Source: an uncultured Pelagibacteraceae bacterium (lineage in GTDB: Bacteria; Pseudomonadota; Alphaproteobacteria; Pelagibacterales; AG-422-B15). From it: a stretch of 64,000 nt of DNA. Shown in pieces: positions 35,226 through 43,811 of this stretch; positions within the stretch are counted from its first letter, which is position 1; each line of letters starts with the position of its first letter. The stretch spans positions 179,424-243,423 of the forward strand of contig CACCAS010000003.1 of assembly GCA_902544065.1 (NCBI GenBank), in the 5' to 3' direction. The position numbers were made by a program, and so were the translations under genes. The notes beneath the pieces are model-generated. The model had not been told where the DNA came from. It searched no databases and saw only the letters and a list, made by a program, of their open reading frames with translations.

Positions 35226-35691
35226 GGTCTTTAACAAAATTATATTCTACAGTATCACTAATATCATGTAATCTTCTGGTTTTTTTTGACTTTTTATAAT
35301 TCATTTTTGAATACATCTTGTGAGCCTCCTTAAATCTAGTGTCTGTCCATAAGAAAACTTTAAATTTATTCTCTCTCAAAGCAATATTCTCAACCTTTTT
35401 TACTAAAAGTTTAGCCAATCCTTTTTTTCTAAATTTTTGGTCTATGTATAGTTTATGAATTTCAATTTCATTTTTTTTAATTGGAAGATATCCCATGCAT
35501 CCAATAATTTTTTTTTTATCTTCTAAAACCCAAAACTTCCCTTTTTGCCCATGAAAATAAGAGTAAACATATTTTAGTTCTGGTGAGTCATTGTCTACAT
35601 CAAGAAAACAGTTTTGATAGTCCTTAAAACACTTTCTGATTAATTTAATAATCTGTTCCGAGTCTTTATTTCTTGCTAGTCTTAGATTCAT
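35218..35691 (-). CDS. GNAT-family N-acetyltransferase
   Basis: 157 aa GCN5-related acetyltransferase fold: MNLRLARNKDSEQIIKLIRKCF at the N-terminus, GCMGYLPIKKNEIEIHKLYIDQKFRKKGLAKLLVKKVE carrying strand 4 and the acetyl-CoA pyrophosphate loop (RKKGLA, equivalent to Q/RxxGxG/A), and the C-terminal MYSKMNYKK. The acceptor substrate is unknown. It overlaps the end of the convergent permease gene by 8 bp. Confidence 0.85.
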   Translation of the reverse strand: MNLRLARNKDSEQIIKLIRKCFKDYQNCFLDVDNDSPELKYVYSYFHGQKGKFWVLEDKKKIIGCMGYLPIKKNEIEIHKLYIDQKFRKKGLAKLLVKKVENIALRENKFKVFLWTDTRFKEAHKMYSKMNYKKSKKTRRLHDISDTVEYNFVKDLR

Positions 35692-35711
35692 GAGATTTAA
35701 TTATACTTTAA

Positions 35712-36521
35712 ATGAGCTATTTTAATAATAAAACGATATGGATTACAGGAGCTTCTTCTGGAATAGGAGAAGCATTGGCTGTTCATCTCTCAAAACTAAA
35801 TGCGAACCTCATTCTTACTGCTAGACGAAAAGATGAACTAGAAAGGGTCAAAAATAGATGTGGTAATAGCAATGTGCATATATTCCCGTGTGATCTTGAG
35901 AATATAGATAATATAGATGAACTATCAAATAAAGTTCATGCTCAGTTTGATCAAATAGATATTTTGATAAATAACGCAGGTGTATCAGCGTGGTCATCTA
36001 TAAAGGATACAAATTTTGAAGTATTTGAAAAAGTTATGAGGCTAAATTATTTGTCAGTGGTTAAACTAACTCAATCCTTATTGCCAAAAATGATTGAACG
36101 TAAGTCCGGGCAAATAGTTACAAATACAAGTTTATTAGGTGTTTTAGCAATAAAAAATAGAGGAGTTTACGCATCTTCTAAGCATGCAATGCATGGCTTT
36201 ATGAATGTTCTGCGGGCAGAAATGCACGAACATAACATCAAAGTGAATACTGTTGCCCCAGGTTTAGTGGATACAGAAGTAGGTATTAAGGCCTTGACTG
36301 AAGATGGATCTACATATGGAAAAAATGATAGAGGACATGCTAGTAAGGGAATGTCAGCTGAAGAAGCCGCTAAAATGATCATGGATGCAATTAAAAAAAA
36401 TAAAAGGGAAACATATATCATTCCAAAGTTTAGTATTTCAAAAATTGCAATTTATTTGAATAGGTTTCTGCCTGGCATAGCTTCAATATGGTCACGAAAC
36501 TATAATGAAGTAGAAGATTAA
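35712..36521 (+). CDS. Short-chain dehydrogenase/reductase
   Basis: 269 aa classical SDR with cofactor loop TGASSGIGEALAVHL, TARRKDEL (basic residues after strand 2 suggest NADP), NNAGVS, the catalytic Tyr/Lys in GVYASSKHAMHGFM and upstream Ser in NTSLLGV, and TVAPGLVDTEV. It resembles the DHRS7-like membrane-associated group, with a hydrophobic C-terminal region (FSISKIAIYLNRFLPGIASIW). Substrate unknown. Confidence 0.88.
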   Translation: MSYFNNKTIWITGASSGIGEALAVHLSKLNANLILTARRKDELERVKNRCGNSNVHIFPCDLENIDNIDELSNKVHAQFDQIDILINNAGVSAWSSIKDTNFEVFEKVMRLNYLSVVKLTQSLLPKMIERKSGQIVTNTSLLGVLAIKNRGVYASSKHAMHGFMNVLRAEMHEHNIKVNTVAPGLVDTEVGIKALTEDGSTYGKNDRGHASKGMSAEEAAKMIMDAIKKNKRETYIIPKFSISKIAIYLNRFLPGIASIWSRNYNEVED

Positions 36522-36532
36522 AAATGTAAGTC

Positions 36533-37117
36533 TTATTTTTGAATATCTTCAACTAAAAACTTCATACTATCTATGCCCCAAAACATTTCATTTTCAAGAT
36601 AGAACGTAGGAACGCCAAATGACCCTTTTCCAATGGCAAATTCAGTATTTTCTCTTAATTTGTTTTTTGTTTCATCACTTGATATGCCCTCAGAAAACGC
36701 ATTAGCATCAATTCCAGATTGATTTGCAACTTGAGTTAATATTTCTTGGTCATTTAAATTCATTGCTTTCACCCAAATAGACTCAAACATAGTTTCCATG
36801 TATTTTTCCAGAAGCCCTTCTTTTTTAGCTAATACTGCGCCCCGCATATGAGGAACAGTAAGAATTGGAAAGTAAGGATTCATTTTGAATGGAATATCTA
36901 ATTTCTTTGACCAACGAGTAATATCCTTAAACATGTATTCACCTTTTTTTGGCACAGAAGCAGGAGGTTGATTTCCTGTAGCCTTGAAAATGCCACCAAG
37001 TAAAACAGGCAATATTTCTACTGATGCTCCAGCATCTTTAAGGACACCTAAGTTATTATAGGCTAAATAAGAGTACGGACTTCCAAAATCAAAGCAAAAT
37101 GTTACGTTTTTAGACAT
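36533..37117 (-). CDS. 2-hydroxychromene-2-carboxylate isomerase-like DsbA-fold protein
   Basis: 194 aa protein of the HCCA isomerase / kappa-class GST family: FCFDFGSPYSYLAYNNL at the N-terminus (Ser of FGSPYSY binds glutathione), then VLLGGIFKATGNQPP and a C-terminal SFGVPTFYLENEMFWGIDSM. In naphthalene degraders the family isomerises hydroxychromene carboxylate with glutathione; here no such pathway is visible, so it is likely a general glutathione-dependent isomerase or transferase. Confidence 0.85.
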   Translation of the reverse strand: MSKNVTFCFDFGSPYSYLAYNNLGVLKDAGASVEILPVLLGGIFKATGNQPPASVPKKGEYMFKDITRWSKKLDIPFKMNPYFPILTVPHMRGAVLAKKEGLLEKYMETMFESIWVKAMNLNDQEILTQVANQSGIDANAFSEGISSDETKNKLRENTEFAIGKGSFGVPTFYLENEMFWGIDSMKFLVEDIQK

Positions 37118-37158
37118 ATTTGATGGTATATATATAAAGAAAAAAAATAAATAGTAAA

Positions 37159-38304
37159 ATGAAGATTGCAGTAATTACAGGAGAGGAGTCAGGTGATAAA
37201 CTAGCAGCCTCTGCCATTAAAGAACTTAAACTTCAATATAAAGAAAATATTTATCTTTTTGGTATTGGGGGCAATGCATTAAAAAAACAAGGAATAGATA
37301 ATTTATTTGATATCTCAGAAATAAATGTAATGGGCCTTATAGAAGTTTTGCCCAAGGTACTAAAGATTAATACAATTATAAATAAAACAGTTGATAAAAT
37401 TATTGAAATGAATCCGGATATAGTTTTTACAGTCGACAGTCCGGACTTTACACTGAGAGTAGCCAGGCGAATAAAAAGTAAAAAAAGAGAACTTAAAATT
37501 ATTCATTATGTTGCTCCAAGTGTATGGGCATGGAGACCTGGAAGAATTAAAATTGTAAAAAAATCAGTCGATCATTTACTTACAATACTTCCATTTGAAA
37601 AAAAAATCTTTGACTCTCACAATATAAAGACAACTTTTGTAGGCCATCCAATAACAGAGGTAGATTTAAGCGAATACAAGAGTGATACAATAAATACGCC
37701 AGACTCATTACAAAAAGAAATATTTTTAATAATGCCAGGTAGTCGCAGAAAAGAGATTGAAATGCTTCTTCCAACATATCTAAGTGCGGTCGATGAAATG
37801 AATTTAAAGACTAGGTTCCGCCTTGTAGTTCCAACAACAGAAAATATGACAAAAACAGTCAAAAGTATCATTGAAGATTATTCATCTAATATGCCAATAG
37901 AGGTTATTGATGATGAAAAAGAAAAATATTCATGCTTTTTCAATGCCAATTTTGCTATTGTTACATCAGGAACGGCTGCATTAGAACTAAGTTACTTTAA
38001 CACGTTATACGTTACAGCTTATCGCTTTAATCCATTAACTTACTTCTTACTTAAATTAATGATTAAGTCAAAAATTGGAAATCTGATTAATATCATTCTT
38101 GGCAAAATGGTAATTCCAGAATTGCTACAAAATGAATGCAATACAAAAAACATCATAAAATTTATCAATAAATATTTAGATGACGAAAATTATAGGAGCG
38201 ATGTAATAAATCAAACCAAAGAAGCGATTAAACAATTAAGTACTGCACAAACACCCAGCCGTTTAGCGGCGACAGCTATACTAGATGCCTGCAATGAGAA
38301 ATAG
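37159..38304 (+). CDS. lpxB: Lipid-A-disaccharide synthase LpxB
   Basis: Family GT19 glycosyltransferase that joins UDP-diacylglucosamine and lipid X in lipid A synthesis; peripheral to the inner membrane. 381 aa. Diagnostic segments: ITGEESGDKLAASAIKEL, FGIGGNALKKQG, EINVMGLIEVLP, VDSPDFTLRVA, HYVAPSVWAWRPGR, FEKKIFDSHNIKTTFVGHP, LIMPGSRRKEIEMLLP and the TSGTAALELSYF loop. Overlaps the recX start. Confidence 0.96.
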   Translation: MKIAVITGEESGDKLAASAIKELKLQYKENIYLFGIGGNALKKQGIDNLFDISEINVMGLIEVLPKVLKINTIINKTVDKIIEMNPDIVFTVDSPDFTLRVARRIKSKKRELKIIHYVAPSVWAWRPGRIKIVKKSVDHLLTILPFEKKIFDSHNIKTTFVGHPITEVDLSEYKSDTINTPDSLQKEIFLIMPGSRRKEIEMLLPTYLSAVDEMNLKTRFRLVVPTTENMTKTVKSIIEDYSSNMPIEVIDDEKEKYSCFFNANFAIVTSGTAALELSYFNTLYVTAYRFNPLTYFLLKLMIKSKIGNLINIILGKMVIPELLQNECNTKNIIKFINKYLDDENYRSDVINQTKEAIKQLSTAQTPSRLAATAILDACNEK

Positions 38305-38818
38305 ATCTAGCTATACCGAGATTGAAGGAAAAGCTCTATGGTATTTACAGAGATACGCAACAAGCTCAGAAAACTTAAGAAGTTATTTAAAAAGGAAGGT
38401 TAAAGATACACATTTAAATATTGGCTCTCAAGAAATAATAAATACAATCATTTCTTCATTAGAGGATCAAAAAATATTAGATGATAAGGTATTTTCTGAG
38501 AGTAAAATTAGAAACTTTCTTAACAGAGGTTGGTCATTAAAGAAAATTCAGTTTAGACTTCGTGAACTTAAAGTTAAAAATAATATAATTGAAGAATGTA
38601 TCGCTGAAGCAAAGGAAGTAAATAAAAATTTTGATTTAATTGCTGCGGCAAAATTAGCAAGAAAAAAATCAATAGGGCCCTTTAGAAAAAAAGAATTAAA
38701 TGATAAAACAAAAAATAAAGAGTTAGGAATTTTGTCAAGAGCTGGTTTTTCTTATAACATTGTTAAACAGGTTTTATTTGAATCAAATATAGAGGAACTA
38801 GAGGAATTATATGATTAA
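38294..38818 (+). CDS. recX: RecX-family recombination regulator
   Basis: Modulates RecA filaments. The ATG at 38294 overlaps the lpxB stop region; another in-frame ATG lies at 38285. 174 aa rich in Lys/Arg with RecX three-helix repeats: ALWYLQRYATSSENLRSYLKRKV, then DDKVFSESKIRNFLNRGWSLKKIQFRLRELKVKNNIIEEC. The C-terminal repeat ends LSRAGFSYNIVKQVLF. recA is not nearby. Its end overlaps the following SDR gene by 8 bp. Confidence 0.85.
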   Translation: MRNRSSYTEIEGKALWYLQRYATSSENLRSYLKRKVKDTHLNIGSQEIINTIISSLEDQKILDDKVFSESKIRNFLNRGWSLKKIQFRLRELKVKNNIIEECIAEAKEVNKNFDLIAAAKLARKKSIGPFRKKELNDKTKNKELGILSRAGFSYNIVKQVLFESNIEELEELYD

Positions 38819-39566
38819 AGGTAAAGTGGTTATTGTAACGGGAGCAGCGAGAGGTTTGGGTCAGAAGTACATTATTGAAATGGCTAAGGAGGGAGCTCAA
38901 GTTGTCTTTGCAGATATCAATGATTGTAGTGAGACTGAAGTGAAAGTGTCAGAAATAACAAATGATTACCTTAGCCTTAATCTGGACGTTACCGAATTTG
39001 ATTCATGTGGGAAGCTGATCAGTAGTGCTGTTGAAAAATTCGGGAAAGTGGATGTTCTTGTGAATAATGCAGCATTATATGGAGCGCTTAAAAGCTCTAG
39101 GTTTGAAGACATTGACCCTGAGCAATGGGATAGAGCTATGAATGTAAATGTGAAAGGCTTATGGAATTGTTGCCGTGCAGTTTCTCCAGTCATGAGAGAA
39201 AATAAAAATGGATCAATAATAAATATAGCCTCGCTTGCTGCAAAATACGGAATGCCTTATGCAGCAGACTATGCAACTTCAAAAGCAGCGGTAATAGGAC
39301 TTACTCGTGTAATGGCAAGGGAAATGGGCAAAGACAATATTCGAGTGAATGCAGTTGCTCCTTCAATGGTAAAGACAGAGTCAGCAAAAGAGTTTTTAGG
39401 AGAAAAAGCCGAAAGAGGATTTGAAGTTATTTCAAAAGGGCAAATACTTCAAAAAACATTAGAAGTAGATGATATTTATGGGACAATTTTATATTTGGCA
39501 AGTGATCATAGTAAATTTGTAACTGGACAGACAATAATGGTGGATGGGGGCAGTATACTATCATAG
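38811..39566 (+). CDS. Short-chain dehydrogenase (FabG-like)
   Basis: 251 aa classical SDR: KVVIVTGAARGLGQKYIIEMA cofactor loop, FADINDCSE (Asp after strand 2 points to NAD), VNNAALYG, NIASLAAKYG with catalytic Ser, and YATSKAAVIGLTRVMAREMG with Tyr/Lys; ends FVTGQTIMVDGGSILS as in FabG/glucose dehydrogenase-type enzymes. The specific substrate is not evident. Followed within 3 bp by a tiny basic protein gene. Confidence 0.9.
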   Translation: MIKGKVVIVTGAARGLGQKYIIEMAKEGAQVVFADINDCSETEVKVSEITNDYLSLNLDVTEFDSCGKLISSAVEKFGKVDVLVNNAALYGALKSSRFEDIDPEQWDRAMNVNVKGLWNCCRAVSPVMRENKNGSIINIASLAAKYGMPYAADYATSKAAVIGLTRVMAREMGKDNIRVNAVAPSMVKTESAKEFLGEKAERGFEVISKGQILQKTLEVDDIYGTILYLASDHSKFVTGQTIMVDGGSILS

Positions 39567-39568
39567 GT

Positions 39569-39697
39569 ATGGTTGAAAAAAAAAGACTCAAAAGCAATCC
39601 AATAGCAAGAGAGTTGAGGACTACAAAATATAAACCGCATAAAATTCAGAATAAAAAAAAATTACAGGAACGTAAGCGAGTAAAAATTAAAATATGA
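39569..39697 (+). CDS. 42-aa highly basic conserved small protein
   Basis: A complete 43-codon frame starting ATG at 39569. The sequence begins MVEKKRLKSNPIARELRTTK then YKPHKIQNKKK, with roughly 40% Lys/Arg. The pattern K-R-L-x-x-N-P-x-A-x-x-L-R-T is shared, from memory, with short basic proteins of marine and other proteobacteria annotated as hypothetical; RNA binding is plausible from charge alone. Start 2 bp after the SDR stop and an ATGA overlap with the nitroreductase ATG (39694) support it as a real coupled cistron. Confidence 0.72.
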   Translation: MVEKKRLKSNPIARELRTTKYKPHKIQNKKKLQERKRVKIKI

Positions 39698-40359
39698 TTA
39701 GTGTTTCAGAGGCTGTTGAAAAACGAAAATCGATAAGATCATTTATTGATAAGCCCATAAGTGATGAAATCATAAAAAAAATTTTAGAAAAAGCAAGCCG
39801 ATCACCTTCCGGAGGTAACTTGCAGCCTTGGAAAATCTATATTCTAAATGGGCAATCAATGAATGAATTTCTTTTGTTTCAAAAAGATTGGAAGGGTACA
39901 GACCATCCTGAATACCCGATCTATCCATCAAAGCTTAAAGAACCATATAGGACATCAAGATTTGAAGTGGGTGAACAACTTTACGGCTCAATAGGTATTG
40001 AACGTGAAGATAAAGAAGCAAGATATAATCAGATGCTTGAGAATTTTAATTTTTTTGGTGCTCCCGCAGCACTTTTTTGTTTTATAGATCGACAAATGAA
40101 TCAACCCCAATGGTCAGATTTAGGCATGTTTTTACAAACATTTATGTTACTAGCGCAAGAGGAGGGAATTGATACTTGTGCTCAAGAATCATGGTCGTTG
40201 AAGCAAAAATTAGTTTCAGAGTTTGTAAGTGCTGAGGCTGATCTCATGTTGTTCTGTGGTATGGCAATTGGATATAAAGAAATGTCTGCGCCAATAAATA
40301 ATTATCAGACCAAGAGAAGAAACATTGATGAATGGGTGACGTTCGTTTCTAAAAAGTAA
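39694..40359 (+). CDS. Nitroreductase-family FMN oxidoreductase
   Basis: 221 aa. NfnB/BluB-like fold: EAVEKRKSIRSFIDKPISDEI with the FMN phosphate-binding Arg-x-Ser-x-Arg, KASRSPSGGNLQPWKIYIL (the flavin-binding SPSGGNxQPW), and SDLGMFLQTFMLLAQEEGIDTC with CGMAIGYKE near the C-terminus. NAD(P)H-dependent reduction of nitro-compounds, quinones or other electrophiles; the physiological substrate is unknown. Confidence 0.9.
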   Translation: MISVSEAVEKRKSIRSFIDKPISDEIIKKILEKASRSPSGGNLQPWKIYILNGQSMNEFLLFQKDWKGTDHPEYPIYPSKLKEPYRTSRFEVGEQLYGSIGIEREDKEARYNQMLENFNFFGAPAALFCFIDRQMNQPQWSDLGMFLQTFMLLAQEEGIDTCAQESWSLKQKLVSEFVSAEADLMLFCGMAIGYKEMSAPINNYQTKRRNIDEWVTFVSKK

Positions 40360-40360
40360 A

Positions 40361-41254
40361 TTACTTATAAAGATTGATTATAGCTTCAGCTAACTCTTCT
40401 GGCTGATCTTCTTGGATAAAATGTCCACCATGAATTAACTTATGACTCATTCCTTCACAGCCAGGAATTAATTTTTGAAATAGTTTTTCGCCTCCAGCAG
40501 AGACTTTATCTTCAGTTCCAAATATTGTTACTGTTGGCTTTTTGAACTGCTTTAAAATTTTCCAAGCTTCTATATTTTCAGGAACACTTGGAGCATCTGG
40601 ATCCATGGGCACAAGTGTTGGAAACTGTCTTGCGCATGCTAAATAGTCCTCACCTGGAAAGGGAGCATTATAGGCCTCAACTGCTTTATCAGATATTTTG
40701 TTGACTGTTCCTCCATATACAATTCTTCCAGAATTAAACTTTTCAACAGTTTGACTATATTTTTTCCAAGCATCAAACCCCTCTGAAGACCCTTTGCCAA
40801 TAGGAAGCCAAGTATTTGACAGTACAAGGCCATCAAATAGTTCGGGATGATTGGCAACCATTCTCAAACCAATTAGTCCTCCCCAATCTTGGGCAAAAAG
40901 AGTTAAATTTTTTAAACCTAACTGGCTGATAATTTCGGATGTCCATACTACATGTCTTTCATAAGTATATTCTTCTTTTTCTTTAATCTTATCTGATTTA
41001 CCAAAACCAATTAAATCAGGAGCGATTATACGTTTTCCACTTTTTTCCAAAATGGGAATCATTTTTCTGTAAAGATATGACCATGTTGGCTCACCATGAA
41101 GAAGTAATATTGTTTCATCACTATTACTGTTAACATCAACATAATGCATTCTGGCACTAAGATTATCACCCAACTTTATCGTGATATAATTTTCTTTAAA
41201 ATTATAATCTTCTAGATTATTGAAGTATTCTTCTGGTGTTCTAAGAATTTCCAT
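40361..41254 (-). CDS. Haloalkane dehalogenase-like alpha/beta hydrolase
   Basis: 297 aa. Strong match to the HLD-I (DhlA/DhmA) subfamily: oxyanion segment HGEPTWSYLYRKM (residues 53-65), nucleophile Asp123 in FAQDWGGLIG followed by halide-binding Trp124, acid Asp249 in FGTEDKVSAGG, base His278 in IHGGHFIQED, and a cap-domain Trp163 in a position for second halide contact. Known members hydrolyse C-halogen bonds of small haloalkanes to alcohols. The full set of residues supports real dehalogenase potential; substrate unknown. Confidence 0.82.
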   Translation of the reverse strand: MEILRTPEEYFNNLEDYNFKENYITIKLGDNLSARMHYVDVNSNSDETILLLHGEPTWSYLYRKMIPILEKSGKRIIAPDLIGFGKSDKIKEKEEYTYERHVVWTSEIISQLGLKNLTLFAQDWGGLIGLRMVANHPELFDGLVLSNTWLPIGKGSSEGFDAWKKYSQTVEKFNSGRIVYGGTVNKISDKAVEAYNAPFPGEDYLACARQFPTLVPMDPDAPSVPENIEAWKILKQFKKPTVTIFGTEDKVSAGGEKLFQKLIPGCEGMSHKLIHGGHFIQEDQPEELAEAIINLYK

Positions 41255-41307
41255 AAACGAATACTACAATAAGATTAAAATAAAAAAATAGTAATTATCA
41301 TCAATAA

Positions 41308-42546
41308 TTAATCCTCAAGATATTCTTCTGCATCAGAATAAAGCTCCATGGAAGTAGGGGCTGCACGACTACTCATTAATACAGTATTTCCTTGCTCATT
41401 AAGTGGTACGGCTGTACGAACTGACATTCTGTATAAACCAAATAAACCTAAGCTAGAATGAGTTATAAATAGATAAATCCAGAAACCATTTGCTCCCACT
41501 AAGTCAATGGCTAGCCCAGCTAGAATTGGTCCAAGCGTAAGGCCTATACCGCCGGCCAGCTGAAGACCTGAGCTTGCGGCAACCATTTCTTTTTTAGAAA
41601 GAAAGTCATTCGTATGAGCAATAGCAAGTGGATAAAGAGGGACAGTCAACCCACCAAAAATAAAAGTGATAGATATTAAAAAGAAAAAACTGCTCCCAAA
41701 AATTACTGCGAGTACTGCCAACAGTCCTGCTAGCAACGAAACAATTACTATAATAGTTCTTCTATCGTATTTGTCTGAGAGGTATCCAACAAGATATTGG
41801 TTGATTGCGCCACCAATGATAAAGGTAAACATAAATATTGATACTTGTTGAACTGTCAAACCACTTGTAATTCCATAAATAGTCCCAATGCCCCATAATG
41901 CTCCATGAGCGAGGCCAGTAAGCATAGCTGCCACCACTCCTAAAGGTGAAGTTTTATACAATTCTTTAATTGATAAGAACTCAATGACACTAAAGTCTGG
42001 CTGCCTACTAACAACTACTAAAATAGGTACTAATGAAATTGAAATAAGGATTGAAACCAACATGAATAGTGAAGCTGTTTCTGGATCAGCAATATTTAAA
42101 AAAAGTTGTCCCAAAGCACTTCCTGCCATACTCACCATCATGTAAACAGACAAGGCCTGACCTCGATTCTCATTTTCAGATAAGTCATTTATCCAACTTT
42201 CTGCCACTGTGTACATACCAACAAAGCACATTCCAGAAATGAATCTCATTAAAAACCATCCTAGAAAACTTACGTGAATTGAATGAAACAGAATAGATAT
42301 TGATGCAATTGAAGCTAAAGCAGCAAACATTCTTACATGTCCAACTTTTCTTATGCGATGAGGAATAACCAAAGCACCACTTAAAAAACCTGCATAATAG
42401 CCGGTTAAGATTATACCAGCAGAAAGGGCAGAGTATCCTTCAATTGATGCTCTTACTCCAATAAGGCTTCCCTGAAGTCCATTGGCAAGCATCATCATGC
42501 CAACCCCAAAAAACAGAGCCCATGTCCCCTTGAGCAAATTATACAT
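41308..42546 (-). CDS. Major facilitator superfamily transporter
   Basis: 412 aa with twelve predicted transmembrane helices. MFS features: LANGLQGSLIGVRASIEGYS, the loop 2-3 segment GALVIPHRIRKVGHVRMFA, and VGYLSDKYDRRTIIVIVSLLAG between helices 8 and 9 (the DRR variant of motif A). It resembles the YcaD/YfcJ-like MFS group. A soluble C-terminal tail of about 40 residues (SSRAAPTSMELYSDAEEYLED) is acidic. Transport substrate unknown. Confidence 0.85.
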   Translation of the reverse strand: MYNLLKGTWALFFGVGMMMLANGLQGSLIGVRASIEGYSALSAGIILTGYYAGFLSGALVIPHRIRKVGHVRMFAALASIASISILFHSIHVSFLGWFLMRFISGMCFVGMYTVAESWINDLSENENRGQALSVYMMVSMAGSALGQLFLNIADPETASLFMLVSILISISLVPILVVVSRQPDFSVIEFLSIKELYKTSPLGVVAAMLTGLAHGALWGIGTIYGITSGLTVQQVSIFMFTFIIGGAINQYLVGYLSDKYDRRTIIVIVSLLAGLLAVLAVIFGSSFFFLISITFIFGGLTVPLYPLAIAHTNDFLSKKEMVAASSGLQLAGGIGLTLGPILAGLAIDLVGANGFWIYLFITHSSLGLFGLYRMSVRTAVPLNEQGNTVLMSSRAAPTSMELYSDAEEYLED

Positions 42547-42565
42547 AGTAATTTTAGAAATTAAT

Positions 42566-43063
42566 TCAAAGCCATCTTCTGACTGACTTTTTATAGTCTA
42601 AATAAACTTTTCCAAATTCTTTTTCAAGATATTTTTCCTCAGGTACTATGACCCCATAAGTGAGAAGTGGAATAGATATGACAGCAGCAAAAATGTACCA
42701 CCAAGAATTAAATGCAACCCCACAGCTTGATAAAATAATAACCATTGCAAGATAAATTGGATTTCTAGAAAACCTAAAACTTCCCCCCACAAATAATTGA
42801 TGTTGTATAGACTTTGGATGAGGATTTTCTTCATTATCTGAGAATATTTTTAAAGTATAGATTGCGAGTAAGAATGATAAAACTGCAACAACTAATCCAA
42901 TAATTAAAAATGCTACATTTCCTTTAAAAATTGGTAAATGAATAAAAAAACTATCGAGTAGGCTGGATGCTAACAATCCTATCATCAGAGCATAAGGGGG
43001 GAAAAAAGTTGTTCGGGCCCCTTGGGCTCTAACAGGCTTTATAGGGTCATTTTCACTACTCAT
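42566..43063 (-). CDS. Isoprenylcysteine methyltransferase-like membrane protein
   Basis: 165 aa with about four hydrophobic helices and the ICMT/PEMT C-terminal signature: GGSFRFSRNPIYLAMVIILSSCG followed by IPLLTYGVIVPEEKYLEKEFGKVYLDYKKSVRRWL (the RNPxY and EExxLxxxFGxxYxxYxxxVxRW motifs that bind S-adenosylmethionine). Bacterial members methylate lipids or small hydrophobic thiols/phenols, but mostly have no known substrate. It is 19 bp upstream of the MFS gene, so probably cotranscribed with it. Confidence 0.87.
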   Translation of the reverse strand: MSSENDPIKPVRAQGARTTFFPPYALMIGLLASSLLDSFFIHLPIFKGNVAFLIIGLVVAVLSFLLAIYTLKIFSDNEENPHPKSIQHQLFVGGSFRFSRNPIYLAMVIILSSCGVAFNSWWYIFAAVISIPLLTYGVIVPEEKYLEKEFGKVYLDYKKSVRRWL

Positions 43064-43140
43064 ACATTTAATTTTTCTTTAATTTATTGAACATTTAATT
43101 TTTTTAAGTTAAACCCACGATAATTTATTTTACAAGAAAA

Positions 43141-43608
43141 ATGATGTTTAAAAATCGAAATTCAGTAAAGCAGGTAGAAGAGAGCGAAGATCTTGCTCCA
43201 AAATTTGATGAGAATGGTCTTATTGTAGTTACCACTTTAGATCACCAAACAAAAGAGATCTTGATGACAGGGTATATGAATGAAGAATCCCTAACCAAAT
43301 CAATTGAGACTAAAGAGGCTCACTATTACAGCAGGAGTCGAAAGACCATATGGCATAAGGGAGCGAAAAGCGGTTATGTTCAAAAAATCAAAGAAATTTT
43401 AATAGATGATGACCAAGACTCCCTCTGTATGATGGTTGACATTGGTGAAAATGGTGCCAGTTGCCACGTTGGTTATAAGTCTTGTTTTTACAGACAAATT
43501 GACTTAGAAGATACGAAAAATAAACCGGGTTTAAGGTTTAAAACATCAAAGAAAGTTTTTGATCCTAATATAGTTTATGGAGATGAACCTAACCCAACTA
43601 AATTATAA
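43141..43608 (+). CDS. hisI: Phosphoribosyl-AMP cyclohydrolase HisI
   Basis: Third step of histidine synthesis, opening the purine ring of PR-AMP; zinc and magnesium dependent. 155 aa, the monofunctional form. Motifs LAPKFDENGLIVVTTLDH, TGYMNEESLTKSIETKEAHYYSRSRKTIWHKGAKSGYVQ and DDQDSLCMMVDIGENGASCHVGYKSCFYR hold the catalytic and zinc-binding Cys/His residues. Isolated here from other his genes; rpmF follows 14 bp later. Confidence 0.95.
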   Translation: MMFKNRNSVKQVEESEDLAPKFDENGLIVVTTLDHQTKEILMTGYMNEESLTKSIETKEAHYYSRSRKTIWHKGAKSGYVQKIKEILIDDDQDSLCMMVDIGENGASCHVGYKSCFYRQIDLEDTKNKPGLRFKTSKKVFDPNIVYGDEPNPTKL

Positions 43609-43622
43609 GGAATTTTTTAGAA

Positions 43623-43808
43623 ATGGCTGTACCTAAGAGTAAGATATCAAATTCAAGGAGAGGAATGAGAAGATCTCATCTAAGATTAAAAGGTAAAAAC
43701 TTTATTGAAGACAAGGAGTCTGGTGAAATGCGTTTACCGCATCATGTTGACATGACTACAGGCACATATAACGGAAAAAAAATCTTTACCCCTAAAGCTG
43801 AAAAGTAA
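43623..43808 (+). CDS. rpmF: 50S ribosomal protein L32
   Basis: 61 aa, standard length: MAVPKSKISNSRRGMRRSH start and the alphaproteobacterial cysteine-free form LPHHVDMTTGTYNGKKIFTPK, so no zinc ribbon. Preceded by AAGGAATTTTTTAGAA. In many proteobacteria rpmF is followed by plsX-fabH; here the next gene is on the opposite strand, so that linkage is broken. Confidence 0.97.
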   Translation: MAVPKSKISNSRRGMRRSHLRLKGKNFIEDKESGEMRLPHHVDMTTGTYNGKKIFTPKAEK

Positions 43809-43811
43809 TTT

